Shown: positions 8,205-17,558 of the stretch, piece by piece | Numbering within the stretch: position 1 is the stretch's first letter | How the letters are laid out: every line of letters starts with the position of its first letter | Source: Acinetobacter calcoaceticus | GTDB lineage: Bacteria > Pseudomonadota > Gammaproteobacteria > Pseudomonadales > Moraxellaceae | DNA length: 64,000 bases | Assembly: GCF_016508255.1 (NCBI RefSeq) | Contig: NZ_JADVKT010000003.1 | Coordinates: 1 to 64,000 of the forward strand | Direction of reading: 5' to 3' | Program-made: the position numbers and the translations under genes | The notes under the pieces: model-generated | What the model saw: the letters and a program-made list of their open reading frames with translations, nothing else | Databases searched by the model: none | Told to the model about the DNA's origin: nothing

Positions 8205-11200
8205 TTGAAAGACTTGCTCGATATCATGCGTAAGAAAACGGACTCAGATGGTCATGCACCAATTGAGTTTGACCGTATCCGTATTGGTCTTGCGTCACCA
8301 GAAATGATTAAGTCATGGTCTCATGGTGAAGTTAAAAAACCTGAGACAATTAACTACCGTACTTTTAAACCAGAACGTGACGGTTTGTTCTGTGCCAAAA
8401 TTTTTGGTCCAGTAAAAGATTACGAATGCTTGTGTGGTAAATACAAGCGTATGAAATACAAAGGCGTCATTTGTGAAAAATGTGGCGTTGAAGTAACTAC
8501 AGCGAAAGTTCGTCGTGAACGTATGGGTCACATTGAACTCGCTTCTCCAGTTGCACATATCTGGTTCTTAAAATCGTTACCATCTCGTATCGGTTTATTA
8601 CTTGATATGACGCTTCGTGATATCGAACGCGTATTGTATTTCGAATCATATGTTGTAACTGATCCTGGTATGACTCCGTTTGAAAAGTATCAACTTTTAA
8701 CAGACGAAGAATACTTCAATGCACTTGAAGAGCACGGTGATGAATTCACTGCGAAAATGGGTGCAGAAGCGATTCAGGACTTGTTAAAAGATATCGATCT
8801 TGAAGCTGAAATCGCACGTTTACGTGAAGAAATCCCTCAAACAACTTCTGAAACGAAGTTGAAAAAAGCGTCTAAGCGCTTGAAATTGATGGAAGCATTC
8901 AACGATTCAAACAACAAGCCAGAATGGATGGTGATGAATGTACTTCCTGTACTTCCACCTGATTTACGTCCATTAGTTCCACTTGAAGGTGGTCGTTTCG
9001 CGACTTCTGACTTGAACGATTTATATCGTCGTGTCATTAACCGTAACAACCGTTTGAAGCGTCTTCTTGATCTTGCAGCACCAGACATTATCGTACGTAA
9101 CGAAAAACGTATGTTACAAGAGTCTGTAGATGCATTGCTTGATAACGGTCGTCGTGGTCGTGCAATTACTGGTTCTAACAAACGTCCATTAAAATCTTTG
9201 GCAGACATGATCAAAGGTAAACAAGGTCGTTTCCGTCAGAACTTACTTGGTAAGCGTGTTGACTATTCTGGTCGTTCGGTAATTACTGTAGGTCCTACTT
9301 TACGCCTTCACCAATGTGGTCTTCCGAAGAAAATGGCACTTGAATTATTCAAGCCATTCATTTTCGCGAAACTACAAGCTTCAGGTCAGGCAACAACCAT
9401 TAAAGCTGCGAAGAAAATGGTTGAGCGTGAGACTCCAGAAGTTTGGGACGTTCTTGCTTCTGTAATTCGTCAACATCCAGTTATGTTGAACCGTGCGCCA
9501 ACACTTCACCGTTTAGGTCTTCAAGCATTTGAACCTATTCTTATTGAAGGTAAGGCAATCCGTCTTCACCCACTCGTTTGTGCTGCGTTTAACGCCGACT
9601 TCGACGGTGACCAAATGGCGGTACACGTTCCATTGACACTTGAAGCACAGTTAGAAGCTCGTGCATTGATGATGTCAACAAACAACATCTTGTCACCAGC
9701 AAATGGTGAGCCGATCATCGTTCCTTCTCAGGACGTTGTCTTGGGTCTTTACTACATCACACGTGATGCAGTAAATGCTAAAGGCGAAGGCATGGTGTTT
9801 GCTGATACTCACGAAGTAAACCGTGCACTTGCAACTGGTCAGGTTGCGATCCATGCTCGTGTTAAAGTACGTGTGCATCAAACTGTTATCAATGAAGATG
9901 GTGAACGTGAACACGGAACTATTATTGTTGAGACGACACCTGGTCGCTGTTTGCTTTGGGAAGTTGTTCCACAAGGCTTAAGCTTTGACATGATCAACCT
10001 TGAGATGACTAAAAAGAATATCTCGAAGTTAATCAACTCTTGTTACCGTAAACTTGGTTTGAAAGATACAGTTATCTTTGCTGACCAATTGATGTACTTG
10101 GGCTTCCGTCAAGCGACTCGTTCAGGTGTATCTGTAGGTATGGAAGACATGTTAATTCCACCTACTAAGTACACAATTATTGATAAAGCAGAAACAGAAG
10201 TTCGTGAAATCGAACAACAGTTCGAACAAGGTTTCGTAACTGCTGGTGAGCGTTATAACAAAGTTGTCGATATTTGGGCGCGTACAAACGACCAAGTTGC
10301 TAAAGCAATGATGGATAACTTGTCTTATACCGTTGTGAAAAACAAACAAGGTGAAGACGAGAAGCAGAAATCATTCAACAGCATCTATATGATGTCTGAC
10401 TCTGGTGCCCGTGGTAGTGCGGCACAGATTCGTCAGCTTGCTGGTATGCGTGGTTTGATGGCAAAACCGGACGGTTCGATTATCGAAACTCCGATTAAAG
10501 CGAACTTCCGTGAAGGTTTGACAGTACTTCAGTACTTCATTTCAACACACGGTGCGCGTAAAGGTTTGGCCGATACAGCATTAAAAACTGCGAACTCTGG
10601 TTACTTGACACGTCGTCTTGTAGACGTAGCGCAAGATTTGGTAATTACCGAGCCTGACTGTGGTACAGCGGGTGGTCTTGTAATGACTCCGTTCATTCAA
10701 GGTGGTGATGTTATCGAACCATTACGTGATCGCGTATTGGGTCGTGTAACGGCTGAAGATGTTCGTCGTGCGTCTGATGATGAAGTTGTATTACCTCGTG
10801 GTACGTTAATTGACGAAAAAATCGCAGCTCATCTTGAAGAAGCAGGTGTGGATGAAGTCAAAGTACGTTCAGTAATTGCTTGTGAATCTGCTTTTGGTGT
10901 ATGTGCTCGTTGTTATGGCCGTGACCTTGCACGTGGTCACTTGGTTAACCCAGGTGAATCAGTCGGTGTAATGGCAGCACAGTCTATTGGTGAGCCAGGT
11001 ACACAGTTAACGATGCGTACGTTCCACGTTGGTGGTGCTGCGAGCCGAACTTCTGCTGCAAACAGTGTTCAAGTACGTAACAAAGGTACTGTACGTTTCC
11101 ATAACGTGAAAACTGTACAACATGCAAAAGGTCACTTGGTTTCAGTTTCTCGTTCAGGTGAAATTGGTATTGCCGATGATTTAGGTCGTGAACGCGAACG

Positions 11201-12398
11201 CTATAAACTTCCTTACGGTGCAAGCATCTTGTTGAAAGATGGTGAATCTGTAGAAGCTGGCGGTATTGTGGCGACTTGGGATCCGCATACACATCCATTG
11301 GTAACAGAAGTTGCTGGTAAAGCACGTTTCAGCCAAATCGCTGATGGCGTAACTGCAACATCAAAAACTGATGATGCAACTGGTATGACTACTGTTGAAA
11401 TCTTACCTGTAACAGCTCGTCCTGCTTCTGGTAAAGATTTGCGTCCTGCAATCGTGTTGGATACAACAGATGGCGGCGAACAGTTCTACTTCTTGCCACA
11501 AAACACAATCGTAACTGTTCGCGATGGCGAAACGATTGGTGTTGGTGACGTTATTGGTCGTGTACCGCAAGAAACATCACGTACTCGTGATATTACCGGT
11601 GGTCTTCCGCGTGTAGCTGACTTGTTTGAAGCACGTAAGCCGAAAGAACATGCAATTCTTGCTGAAGTTTCAGGTGTTGTAAGCTTCGGTAAAGAGACTA
11701 AGGGTAAAAACCGTTTGGTAATTAGCCCTGATGATGGTTCTGAGATCTACGAAGAGTTGATTCCAAAATGGCGTCAAATCAACGTGTTCGAAGGCGAGCA
11801 TGTGAACCGTGGTGAAACTGTTTCTGATGGTCCACAAAACCCGCATGACATCTTACGTTTGAAAGGTGAAGTTGCATTAACTAACTACATCGTAAACGAA
11901 GTTCAAGACGTATACCGTCTCCAAGGTGTAAAAATCAACGACAAACATATTGAAGTTATCGTACGTCAAATGTTGCGTAAAGTTGATATCACTGATGGCG
12001 GCGATACAAGCTTCATTAAAGGTGAGCAAGTGGATTACATCCGCGTTGTTCAAGAGAACCAAGCTGTCTTGGCTCAGAACAAGTTCCCTGCGAAGTTTGA
12101 ACGTCAATTGATGGGTATTACTAAAGCATCGCTTTCTACAGACTCGTTCATCTCTGCTGCATCGTTCCAGGAAACAACTCGTGTGTTAACTGAAGCGGCT
12201 GTAACAGGTAAAGAAGATGATTTACGTGGCTTGAAAGAAAACGTTGTAGTGGGTCGCTTAATTCCAGCTGGTACTGGTCTTGCATATCACCTAGAACGTC
12301 GTCGTCAAGAAGCTGAAGCTGCTGAACATGAGCTTCACAATGACTTCAGCGAAGTAGACCAAGCATTCAGCCAAGCATTAAACTCAGAACAATTCTAA
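8205..12398 (+). CDS. rpoC: DNA-directed RNA polymerase subunit beta'
   Basis: Beta' carries the catalytic Mg-binding loop and the clamp of RNA polymerase. The 1397-residue reading starts at TTG 8205 ([11 protein letters not shown]...). That start matches the family N-terminus and has GGAG at 8194-8197 with a 7-nt spacer. An upstream in-frame TTG at 8178 lies inside a hairpin and has no ribosome-binding site. Visible motifs are the zinc site [20 protein letters not shown] near the N-terminus, the active-site NADFDGDQM, and the second zinc cluster [14 protein letters not shown] strong terminator follows. Confidence 0.98.
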   Translation: MKDLLDIMRKKTDSDGHAPIEFDRIRIGLASPEMIKSWSHGEVKKPETINYRTFKPERDGLFCAKIFGPVKDYECLCGKYKRMKYKGVICEKCGVEVTTAKVRRERMGHIELASPVAHIWFLKSLPSRIGLLLDMTLRDIERVLYFESYVVTDPGMTPFEKYQLLTDEEYFNALEEHGDEFTAKMGAEAIQDLLKDIDLEAEIARLREEIPQTTSETKLKKASKRLKLMEAFNDSNNKPEWMVMNVLPVLPPDLRPLVPLEGGRFATSDLNDLYRRVINRNNRLKRLLDLAAPDIIVRNEKRMLQESVDALLDNGRRGRAITGSNKRPLKSLADMIKGKQGRFRQNLLGKRVDYSGRSVITVGPTLRLHQCGLPKKMALELFKPFIFAKLQASGQATTIKAAKKMVERETPEVWDVLASVIRQHPVMLNRAPTLHRLGLQAFEPILIEGKAIRLHPLVCAAFNADFDGDQMAVHVPLTLEAQLEARALMMSTNNILSPANGEPIIVPSQDVVLGLYYITRDAVNAKGEGMVFADTHEVNRALATGQVAIHARVKVRVHQTVINEDGEREHGTIIVETTPGRCLLWEVVPQGLSFDMINLEMTKKNISKLINSCYRKLGLKDTVIFADQLMYLGFRQATRSGVSVGMEDMLIPPTKYTIIDKAETEVREIEQQFEQGFVTAGERYNKVVDIWARTNDQVAKAMMDNLSYTVVKNKQGEDEKQKSFNSIYMMSDSGARGSAAQIRQLAGMRGLMAKPDGSIIETPIKANFREGLTVLQYFISTHGARKGLADTALKTANSGYLTRRLVDVAQDLVITEPDCGTAGGLVMTPFIQGGDVIEPLRDRVLGRVTAEDVRRASDDEVVLPRGTLIDEKIAAHLEEAGVDEVKVRSVIACESAFGVCARCYGRDLARGHLVNPGESVGVMAAQSIGEPGTQLTMRTFHVGGAASRTSAANSVQVRNKGTVRFHNVKTVQHAKGHLVSVSRSGEIGIADDLGRERERYKLPYGASILLKDGESVEAGGIVATWDPHTHPLVTEVAGKARFSQIADGVTATSKTDDATGMTTVEILPVTARPASGKDLRPAIVLDTTDGGEQFYFLPQNTIVTVRDGETIGVGDVIGRVPQETSRTRDITGGLPRVADLFEARKPKEHAILAEVSGVVSFGKETKGKNRLVISPDDGSEIYEELIPKWRQINVFEGEHVNRGETVSDGPQNPHDILRLKGEVALTNYIVNEVQDVYRLQGVKINDKHIEVIVRQMLRKVDITDGGDTSFIKGEQVDYIRVVQENQAVLAQNKFPAKFERQLMGITKASLSTDSFISAASFQETTRVLTEAAVTGKEDDLRGLKENVVVGRLIPAGTGLAYHLERRRQEAEAAEHELHNDFSEVDQAFSQALNSEQF

Positions 12399-12414
12399 GT
12401 TTAGATTGGCACTA

Positions 12415-12444
12415 AAAAAGGCACCTAAGGGTGCCTTTTTTTAT
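12415..12444 (+). terminator. Rho-independent terminator of rpoBC
   Basis: A-rich flank, GGCACC (12421-12426), TAAG loop, GGTGCC (12431-12436), then a run of seven T. It lies 22 nt after the rpoC stop. Confidence 0.93.
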
Positions 12445-12598
12445 TTATTTTTATAGCCTTACATTGAATATATAAAAATAAATAGAGGTTCTTTACAAAA
12501 CATTAATCTATTAGGACATTGTGTTAACAGAATATGATCAAATTTCTCATAAAAGAGGATTATGATTTTTATTAGAACAAATAGTAGTGAGTACGGTT

Positions 12599-12955
12599 AT
12601 GAAAAAAACAATTGGATTGGTGTCTGCTTTAATGTTGTCTACACTTATGTTCACAGGCTGTCAAAGTATGAGCCCATCTGAACAACGGATTGGTGCGGCT
12701 GCAGCAGGTGGAGCATTAGGTGGTGGCTTAGGTAACCACGTTGGTGGTGGCGTTGGGGCAGGTTTAGGTGCGGCTGTCGGTGCGGGAGTCGGTTCTAATA
12801 CTCAAGGTGGTAGTAAGCAAACAACAACCAAGAGCGCGATTGGTGCTGGTCTCGGTTCTGTTATAGGTAAAGCACTCATTGGTGGCGACTCAGGCGCTGC
12901 GATTGGTGGTGCACTAGGTGGTGGTGCTGGCGCCGCTATTGAAGAGAAAAGATAA
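12599..12955 (+). CDS. Glycine-zipper lipoprotein
   Basis: A 118-residue predicted lipoprotein. It has a signal peptide with the lipobox FTGC, giving Cys at about residue 21, followed by a region dominated by Gly/Ala repeats (GAAAAGGALGGGLGNHVGGG and similar). That pattern is the glycine-zipper type seen in SlyB/OmpA-like envelope lipoproteins, which are thought to pack against or span the membrane. No enzymatic motif is visible. The ATG at 12599 was chosen over an in-frame GTG at 12587 because it puts the Lys-Lys directly before the hydrophobic stretch. Function beyond envelope integrity is unknown. Confidence 0.85.
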   Translation: MKKTIGLVSALMLSTLMFTGCQSMSPSEQRIGAAAAGGALGGGLGNHVGGGVGAGLGAAVGAGVGSNTQGGSKQTTTKSAIGAGLGSVIGKALIGGDSGAAIGGALGGGAGAAIEEKR

Positions 12956-12970
12956 AATCCATAGATTTCA

Positions 12971-13000
12971 TAAAATAAGCGCGTTTCTGCGCTTATTTTA
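12971..13000. terminator. Bidirectional terminator
   Basis: AAAATAAGCGC pairs with GCGCTTATTTT around GTTTCT, with A-runs and T-runs on both sides. It serves the glycine-zipper gene on + and the DUF4442 gene on -, and overlaps the latter's stop codon. Confidence 0.85.
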
Positions 13001-13483
13001 TTGGTGGAAGGGCTTAGCCTTTTTACGTCTGATATAAAGCGTTTTTTGTACTTCTGCAATTCTTATTCCAGACTCATCAAAAATATTTAAATGATAAGTT
13101 CTTAGAACAGGGGCGTAATTTTCGGCAAGTTCACGAATTTGCTCAATTTCAGCTAAGTCGACTCGAATATCTGCATGTACAGTGTTTCGACCTGGGGAAA
13201 GAAAATTAATTTCGGCAGATTTATCCCAAACAATATATTTTGATCCGAGATGATGCATAAGAATCATCATATAAAATGGGTCAACCATTGAATAAAGACT
13301 TCCACCAAAATGTGTTCCGACTAAATTTTGGTTTTTCCAAGTCAAAGGCATCTTTACGCGGACATGGCAAAGTTCTAAATTCATGATTTCAATATAAATC
13401 CCTGCGCCTCGATAAGGAGGATAGTGATTAAATAGAAACTTTGAAATCGTAGGATTGTTCTGAAGTCGTTTTAAAATAGCCAT
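12998..13483 (-). CDS. DUF4442 hotdog-fold protein (thioesterase-like)
   Basis: A 161-residue protein of the DUF4442 type, which has the hotdog fold of acyl-CoA thioesterases. Visible features are the segment NLVGTHFGGSLYSMVDPFYMMI, where the GTHFGG turn and the following long helix are typical of hotdog proteins, and the strand WDKSAEINFLSPGR. No specific substrate can be deduced. The start at ATG 13483 (MAILKRLQ) was preferred to TTG 13492 because it gives a standard start codon. It is convergent with the glycine-zipper gene and divergent from an alpha/beta hydrolase. Confidence 0.8.
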   Translation of the reverse strand: MAILKRLQNNPTISKFLFNHYPPYRGAGIYIEIMNLELCHVRVKMPLTWKNQNLVGTHFGGSLYSMVDPFYMMILMHHLGSKYIVWDKSAEINFLSPGRNTVHADIRVDLAEIEQIRELAENYAPVLRTYHLNIFDESGIRIAEVQKTLYIRRKKAKPFHQ

Positions 13484-13606
13484 AATAGTCAATTTTTTTT
13501 ATTGAAACAGTATTCATACTAGATAAGTATCATCTTTTTTATATTGATGGCAATGCTCTATCCGACTAACGACATGATCAATTGAAAAACAAAATAGGAA
13601 ATGATT

Positions 13607-14479
13607 ATGCAGCCAAAAGTTCATACAGTAACAACAAGTGATCAGCAAACGCTTTGTGTTAAAACATGGGGCGATGAAAAAAATACACCGTTGGTCTTGG
13701 TACATGGTTATCCAGACAATCAAGAAGTATGGGAATCGGTCATTGAATATTTGATTAATGACTTTTACATTGTCACGTATGATGTACGTGGAGCGGGTTT
13801 ATCATCTATACCAAAACGAATACGCGATTATCGTTTAGAGCGTTTATCTTTAGATTTACAAGAAGTTGTTGATCAACTATTACCAAATCGCCAATTCCAT
13901 ATGGCTGCCCATGATTGGGGATCAATTCAGTCTTGGGAGTCGGCAACGGAGCCAAAACTCAAAGGTCGCTTATTGTCATACACAACAATTTCAGGCCCAT
14001 GTCTTGACCACGCAGCTTTATTCCTACGCGATAAATTTAAATCTGCGCCCAGCCACGTTTTAAAAATTTTAACTAAGTCGTGGTATATCGGTGCTTTTCA
14101 TCTTCCAATACTTGCCCCAACCGTATGGTCTCTTTTTAGTCCTGAAAAATGGGGAAAAATACTCACTCAGTTGGAAAGACAAAGTAATTTACCTTTAAAT
14201 AATAATATTAATGCAGATGGTAAATATGGCATTAATTTATATCGGGCAAATTTCATTCCTCGTTTAACAAGTCCACGTCAACGTTATGCGCAGTGTCCTG
14301 TCAAAGCGATTATTTTAAAATATGATGCTTTTGTAAGTCCGGAATATATTACTGAAGCAATGCCAAAATGGGTAGAAAAGTTTGAATATGTGGAACTTGA
14401 AGCAAATCACTGGGCGATTCTCAGTAAAGCAGAGCAGGTTGCAAGTCATATTCGTCAGTTTATTAATGCCCAAACCTAA
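13607..14479 (+). CDS. Alpha/beta hydrolase, epoxide hydrolase-like
   Basis: A 290-residue alpha/beta hydrolase. The oxyanion-hole motif HGYPDN lies near residue 33, and the nucleophile elbow AAHDWGS near residue 100 has Asp as the nucleophile, as in epoxide hydrolases and haloalkane dehalogenases. The catalytic His is in ANHWAIL near the C-terminus. Conserved G-X-G-X-S-S around GAGLSS also fits this group. The start at ATG 13607 was chosen because AGGA at 13596-13599 is 7 nt upstream, whereas the in-frame ATG at 13601 abuts that site. Substrate is unknown. Confidence 0.85.
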   Translation: MQPKVHTVTTSDQQTLCVKTWGDEKNTPLVLVHGYPDNQEVWESVIEYLINDFYIVTYDVRGAGLSSIPKRIRDYRLERLSLDLQEVVDQLLPNRQFHMAAHDWGSIQSWESATEPKLKGRLLSYTTISGPCLDHAALFLRDKFKSAPSHVLKILTKSWYIGAFHLPILAPTVWSLFSPEKWGKILTQLERQSNLPLNNNINADGKYGINLYRANFIPRLTSPRQRYAQCPVKAIILKYDAFVSPEYITEAMPKWVEKFEYVELEANHWAILSKAEQVASHIRQFINAQT

Positions 14480-14583
14480 TTGGTTATAAGTGACAGCACA
14501 AAACTGTTAATTCGGTGACATTTTCGGCTTCATAGATATGAATCTGATAGAATGTCGCCTTTTGTTTTGCTCTGAATTTATTC

Positions 14584-16008
14584 ATGAATGCTGTCGTTAT
14601 TGCGATTGCAGTGATGTTTTTATTATCACTGGCACGCGTTTCTGTCGTACTGACTTTAGTGGTTTCTGCCATTGTAGGCGGCCTCGTAGCAGGTTTAAGC
14701 CTTTCTCAAACTGTTGACGCCTTTAATGCTGGTCTTGGTGATGGTGCTGAAGTTGCACTTGCCTATGCAGTGCTAGGGGCTTTCGCTCTGGCACTTTCAA
14801 AATCTGGTTTACCTGATTTACTTGCCCATAAACTTATTGGTTTGTTGGGAATGGAAGCTGGAAAAAGCCGCGAAACTAAAGTGAAATATCTACTGTTAGG
14901 TATTTTACTGATTGCTGCTATTTTCTCTCAGAACCTTATTCCAGTTCATATTGCCTTTATTCCTGTACTCGTTCCGCCATTATTACGGGTAATGAACCAT
15001 TTAAGGTTAGACCGCAGAGCAGCAGCCTGTGTGCTTACTCTAGGTTTAGTCGGAACTTATATTTTTCTTCCGGTTGGATTTGGCGCAATTTTTCTTGAAC
15101 AAATTTTGATGGGAAATATCAACAAGGTTGGTGCGGCGTATGGCTTGCATGTAGAGCGTGGCATGATGTCAATTGGCATGGCAATTCCAGTTCTAGGAAT
15201 GGTTTTAGGCACATTAGTCGCTGTATTTATTAGCTATCGTAAACCAAGAATCTATGCCGATCGTGCGATTACACCAACTACAACAATTGATTTAGATAAA
15301 CCTCTTCGTGCAACGACTCAAGTTGAAACAGCTGACTTAAAAGCAGATGCAGAAGAGTTAAAGCATGAGGCAGAGCAAGCGCCCGTGATTGCAAAGAAAA
15401 CGATCTATATGGCATTGCTTGCAATTGGTCTAACACTCGTTGCACAGCTCTATTCAGGTTCAATGATTTTGGGTGGTTTAGTCGGTTTTGCTGTTCTATC
15501 TACTGCCGGAATTTTTAAGTGGCAAGAGGCAGATGACGTCTTCGTGCAAGGCATGCGGATGATGGCATTAGTGGGTTTTATCATGATTTCCGCTGCTGGT
15601 TTTGCCTCAGTTATGACGCATACGGGCGACATCAACCAGTTAGTCAAAGGCGTAGTAGAGATTATTGGGGATAACCGTGCATTAGCAGCTTTCTTAATGC
15701 TTTGTATTGGTTTATTTGTCACGATTGGTATTGGTTCATCCTTCTCTAGTGTTCCTGTATTAGCCGTTATTTATGTACCTTTATGTGTACAGTTCGGATT
15801 CTCACCTCTAGCGACCATTGCCCTTATTGGGACAGCAGCAGCCTTAGGTGATGCTGGTTCACCAGCCTCTGATTCAACGTTAGGACCAACGGCTGGTTTG
15901 GGTGTAGATGGGCAACATGATCATATTTGGGATACAGTTATTCCTACATTCATTCATTTTAATATCCCGCTATTAATTTTTGGTTGGATCGCAGCAATGG
16001 TGTTATAA
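14584..16008 (+). CDS. Na+/H+ antiporter family protein (YuiF/NhaC-like)
   Basis: A 474-residue inner-membrane protein with 11-12 predicted hydrophobic segments. It resembles the YuiF type of the Na+/H+ antiporter superfamily, some members of which transport amino acids instead. Visible family features are the N-terminal segment ending GLGDGAEVALAYAVLGAFALALS, the internal SQNLIPVHIAFIP, and the C-terminal GDAGSPASDSTLGPTAG loop. A Glu/Lys/Asp-rich cytoplasmic linker lies at about residues 235-262. It is followed by a strong terminator and is monocistronic. The transported ion or solute cannot be fixed from sequence. Confidence 0.85.
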   Translation: MNAVVIAIAVMFLLSLARVSVVLTLVVSAIVGGLVAGLSLSQTVDAFNAGLGDGAEVALAYAVLGAFALALSKSGLPDLLAHKLIGLLGMEAGKSRETKVKYLLLGILLIAAIFSQNLIPVHIAFIPVLVPPLLRVMNHLRLDRRAAACVLTLGLVGTYIFLPVGFGAIFLEQILMGNINKVGAAYGLHVERGMMSIGMAIPVLGMVLGTLVAVFISYRKPRIYADRAITPTTTIDLDKPLRATTQVETADLKADAEELKHEAEQAPVIAKKTIYMALLAIGLTLVAQLYSGSMILGGLVGFAVLSTAGIFKWQEADDVFVQGMRMMALVGFIMISAAGFASVMTHTGDINQLVKGVVEIIGDNRALAAFLMLCIGLFVTIGIGSSFSSVPVLAVIYVPLCVQFGFSPLATIALIGTAAALGDAGSPASDSTLGPTAGLGVDGQHDHIWDTVIPTFIHFNIPLLIFGWIAAMVL

Positions 16009-16020
16009 AATATTGAATAA

Positions 16021-16070
16021 AAAACCTTCTTAATAATGATTTTTGGATCAACATTAAGAAGGTTTTTTAT
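16021..16070 (+). terminator. Terminator after the antiporter gene
   Basis: AACCTTCTTAAT pairs with ATTAAGAAGGTT, followed by TTTTTTAT, 12 nt after the stop. Confidence 0.88.
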
Positions 16071-16132
16071 TAGCTAAATTAAAGGTATATTTAAAATAAA
16101 TTATATTAAAATACTCAGAATTAGAAAGTATA

Positions 16133-16211
16133 TTAAAATAGTTGGTAATATAAAAATAATCTTGATTAATAAGGTTGGAATAAAAACCAATTAAAATAGT
16201 TGGTTAATATA
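16133..16211. repeat. Direct repeats in the AT-rich region upstream of ompW
   Basis: Two near-identical copies of TTAAAATAGTTGG(T)TAATATA start at 16133 and 16191, 58 nt apart. The second is also the right half of an inverted repeat, AACCAA (16185-16190) and TTGGTT (16200-16205). The surrounding 16071-16327 is about 80% AT and holds no gene. These could be regulator sites or promoter-flanking structure for the ompW-like gene. Confidence 0.5.
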
Positions 16212-16327
16212 TAATTTTATTTAAAACAGTTATTTAAAAATAAATGATAAATTAATTTTATAATGTGTATTGCATGATTTTAAAATACATGTTTATTATA
16301 AATATAAATAAGTTTGGAGATATTAAA

Positions 16328-16918
16328 GTGTTCAAAAAAGTTTTGGTTGTTGCATTAATGGGGATGTCTTCTTTTACTTTTGCTGGTAACTGGCAAGTTA
16401 AATTTGGTGGAAGTGTTATTGCTCCATCAGAAGACACAACAACTCCTTTGGGTGTGGTAAAGGCAGATCATGAATATGCTTTTACGCCATCAATTGAATA
16501 TTTTTTTGGGCAGTCTCCATTTTCAGCAGAATTGTTATTAGCAGCACCTGTTAATCATGATGTTTTGTTGGATGGAAATAAAGTAGCGCGTATTAAACAG
16601 TTACCTCCAACGATTACAGCAAAATATCATTTTAAAAACTCAACTCGTTTCACACCATATATTGGTGTTGGTGCGACAGCATTTATCCCTTGGGATGAAC
16701 AAGGAGTAGCAGTAAAAGTTAAAGAAGACTTTGGTGTGGCAGGACAAGTTGGTTTTAATTTCCAACCTGCGGATGCTAAAAACTGGGGTGTATTTGTAGA
16801 TGTTCGTTACATGGATATTAGTCCTGAAGTAACAATTGATCCATCAGTTGCTAACTATAAATTTGATTTAGATATTAATCCGTTTGTTTACACTTTAGGT
16901 TATAGCTATAAATTTTAA
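16328..16918 (+). CDS. OmpW family outer-membrane protein
   Basis: A 196-residue predicted eight-stranded beta-barrel of the OmpW/AlkL family. These form narrow hydrophobic channels in the outer membrane. The N-terminal signal peptide (MFKKVLVVALMGMSSFTFAG) is followed by WQVKFGG, and the protein ends in the aromatic C-terminus TLGYSYKF, as expected for Bam-inserted barrels. TPSIEYFFGQSPFSAELL and FTPYIGVGA are typical OmpW strands. The start is GTG 16328, which has GGAGA at 16316-16320 with a 7-nt spacer. The upstream in-frame GTG at 16265 would add 21 residues before the signal peptide. In Acinetobacter there may be another OmpW copy, so no symbol is given. Confidence 0.88.
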   Translation: MFKKVLVVALMGMSSFTFAGNWQVKFGGSVIAPSEDTTTPLGVVKADHEYAFTPSIEYFFGQSPFSAELLLAAPVNHDVLLDGNKVARIKQLPPTITAKYHFKNSTRFTPYIGVGATAFIPWDEQGVAVKVKEDFGVAGQVGFNFQPADAKNWGVFVDVRYMDISPEVTIDPSVANYKFDLDINPFVYTLGYSYKF

Positions 16919-16965
16919 GCATAATAATAAATAGAACAATATAATAATAAACCTAGACTCAGGCA

Positions 16966-16995
16966 CCTCACATATAATTTATGTGAGGTTTTTTT
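16966..16995 (+). terminator. Terminator after the OmpW gene
   Basis: CCTCACAT (16966-16973) pairs with ATGTGAGG (16981-16988), followed by seven T. Confidence 0.92.
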
Positions 16996-17104
16996 ATGAG
17001 TTTTATTTGCATTAAAAAAGCATAAAACAGACAGTTTTCTACACACCTTATGCATATTTTTTTCTAAACTAATTTTTATTCATTACAAACATGGGAATAA
17101 AATC

Positions 17105-17458
17105 ATGAATAACAAATTAGCGATTTGCTTAGCGCTTTTTAGTGGTATTGCTTTTACACAGAATTTACAAGCAGCAAGTTTTTCTTGTAATGCCGCAAAA
17201 ACGAAAACGGAAAAAAGTATTTGTAAAAATCTTTCCTTAAATGATGCAGATGTGAAAATGGCAACAACCTATCAAATTGTTTTGCACGCATTGCCGATGG
17301 GTGGGCGTGATAGTCAGAAAGATGCTCAGCAGCAATGGTTGAAACAAAGAAATGCCTGCGGTGCTAGCGTAAGTTGTATTTCTAAGGTCTATCAACAACG
17401 CCAAAAACAGTTAGATACGATATTGCAAGATAGAGTATTAAGTCATGGACCGTTCTAA
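17105..17458 (+). CDS. Secreted LprI-like (DUF1311) protein
   Basis: A 117-residue exported protein. It has a signal peptide of about 23 residues, ending at QAAS, and then a DUF1311/LprI-type domain. The domain shows the paired cysteines SFSCNAAKTKTEKSIC, the L-x-x-x-D-x-x-M-A motif (LSLNDADVKMA), and the C-terminal WLKQRNACG...CISKVYQQR block. LprI-family proteins include periplasmic or lipoprotein inhibitors of lysozyme. No lipobox is visible, so this one should be periplasmic. It sits alone upstream of htpG. The lysozyme-inhibitor role is by family only. Confidence 0.85.
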   Translation: MNNKLAICLALFSGIAFTQNLQAASFSCNAAKTKTEKSICKNLSLNDADVKMATTYQIVLHALPMGGRDSQKDAQQQWLKQRNACGASVSCISKVYQQRQKQLDTILQDRVLSHGPF

Positions 17459-17558
17459 TTAGAAAAATTTTTTAATATTCAGGATTGAAAAATTCTAGAA
17501 GTCCTCCATTCATAAAGCATTCGAAAACAAACAGACTTCAAAATTTAAGGAGTGATTT

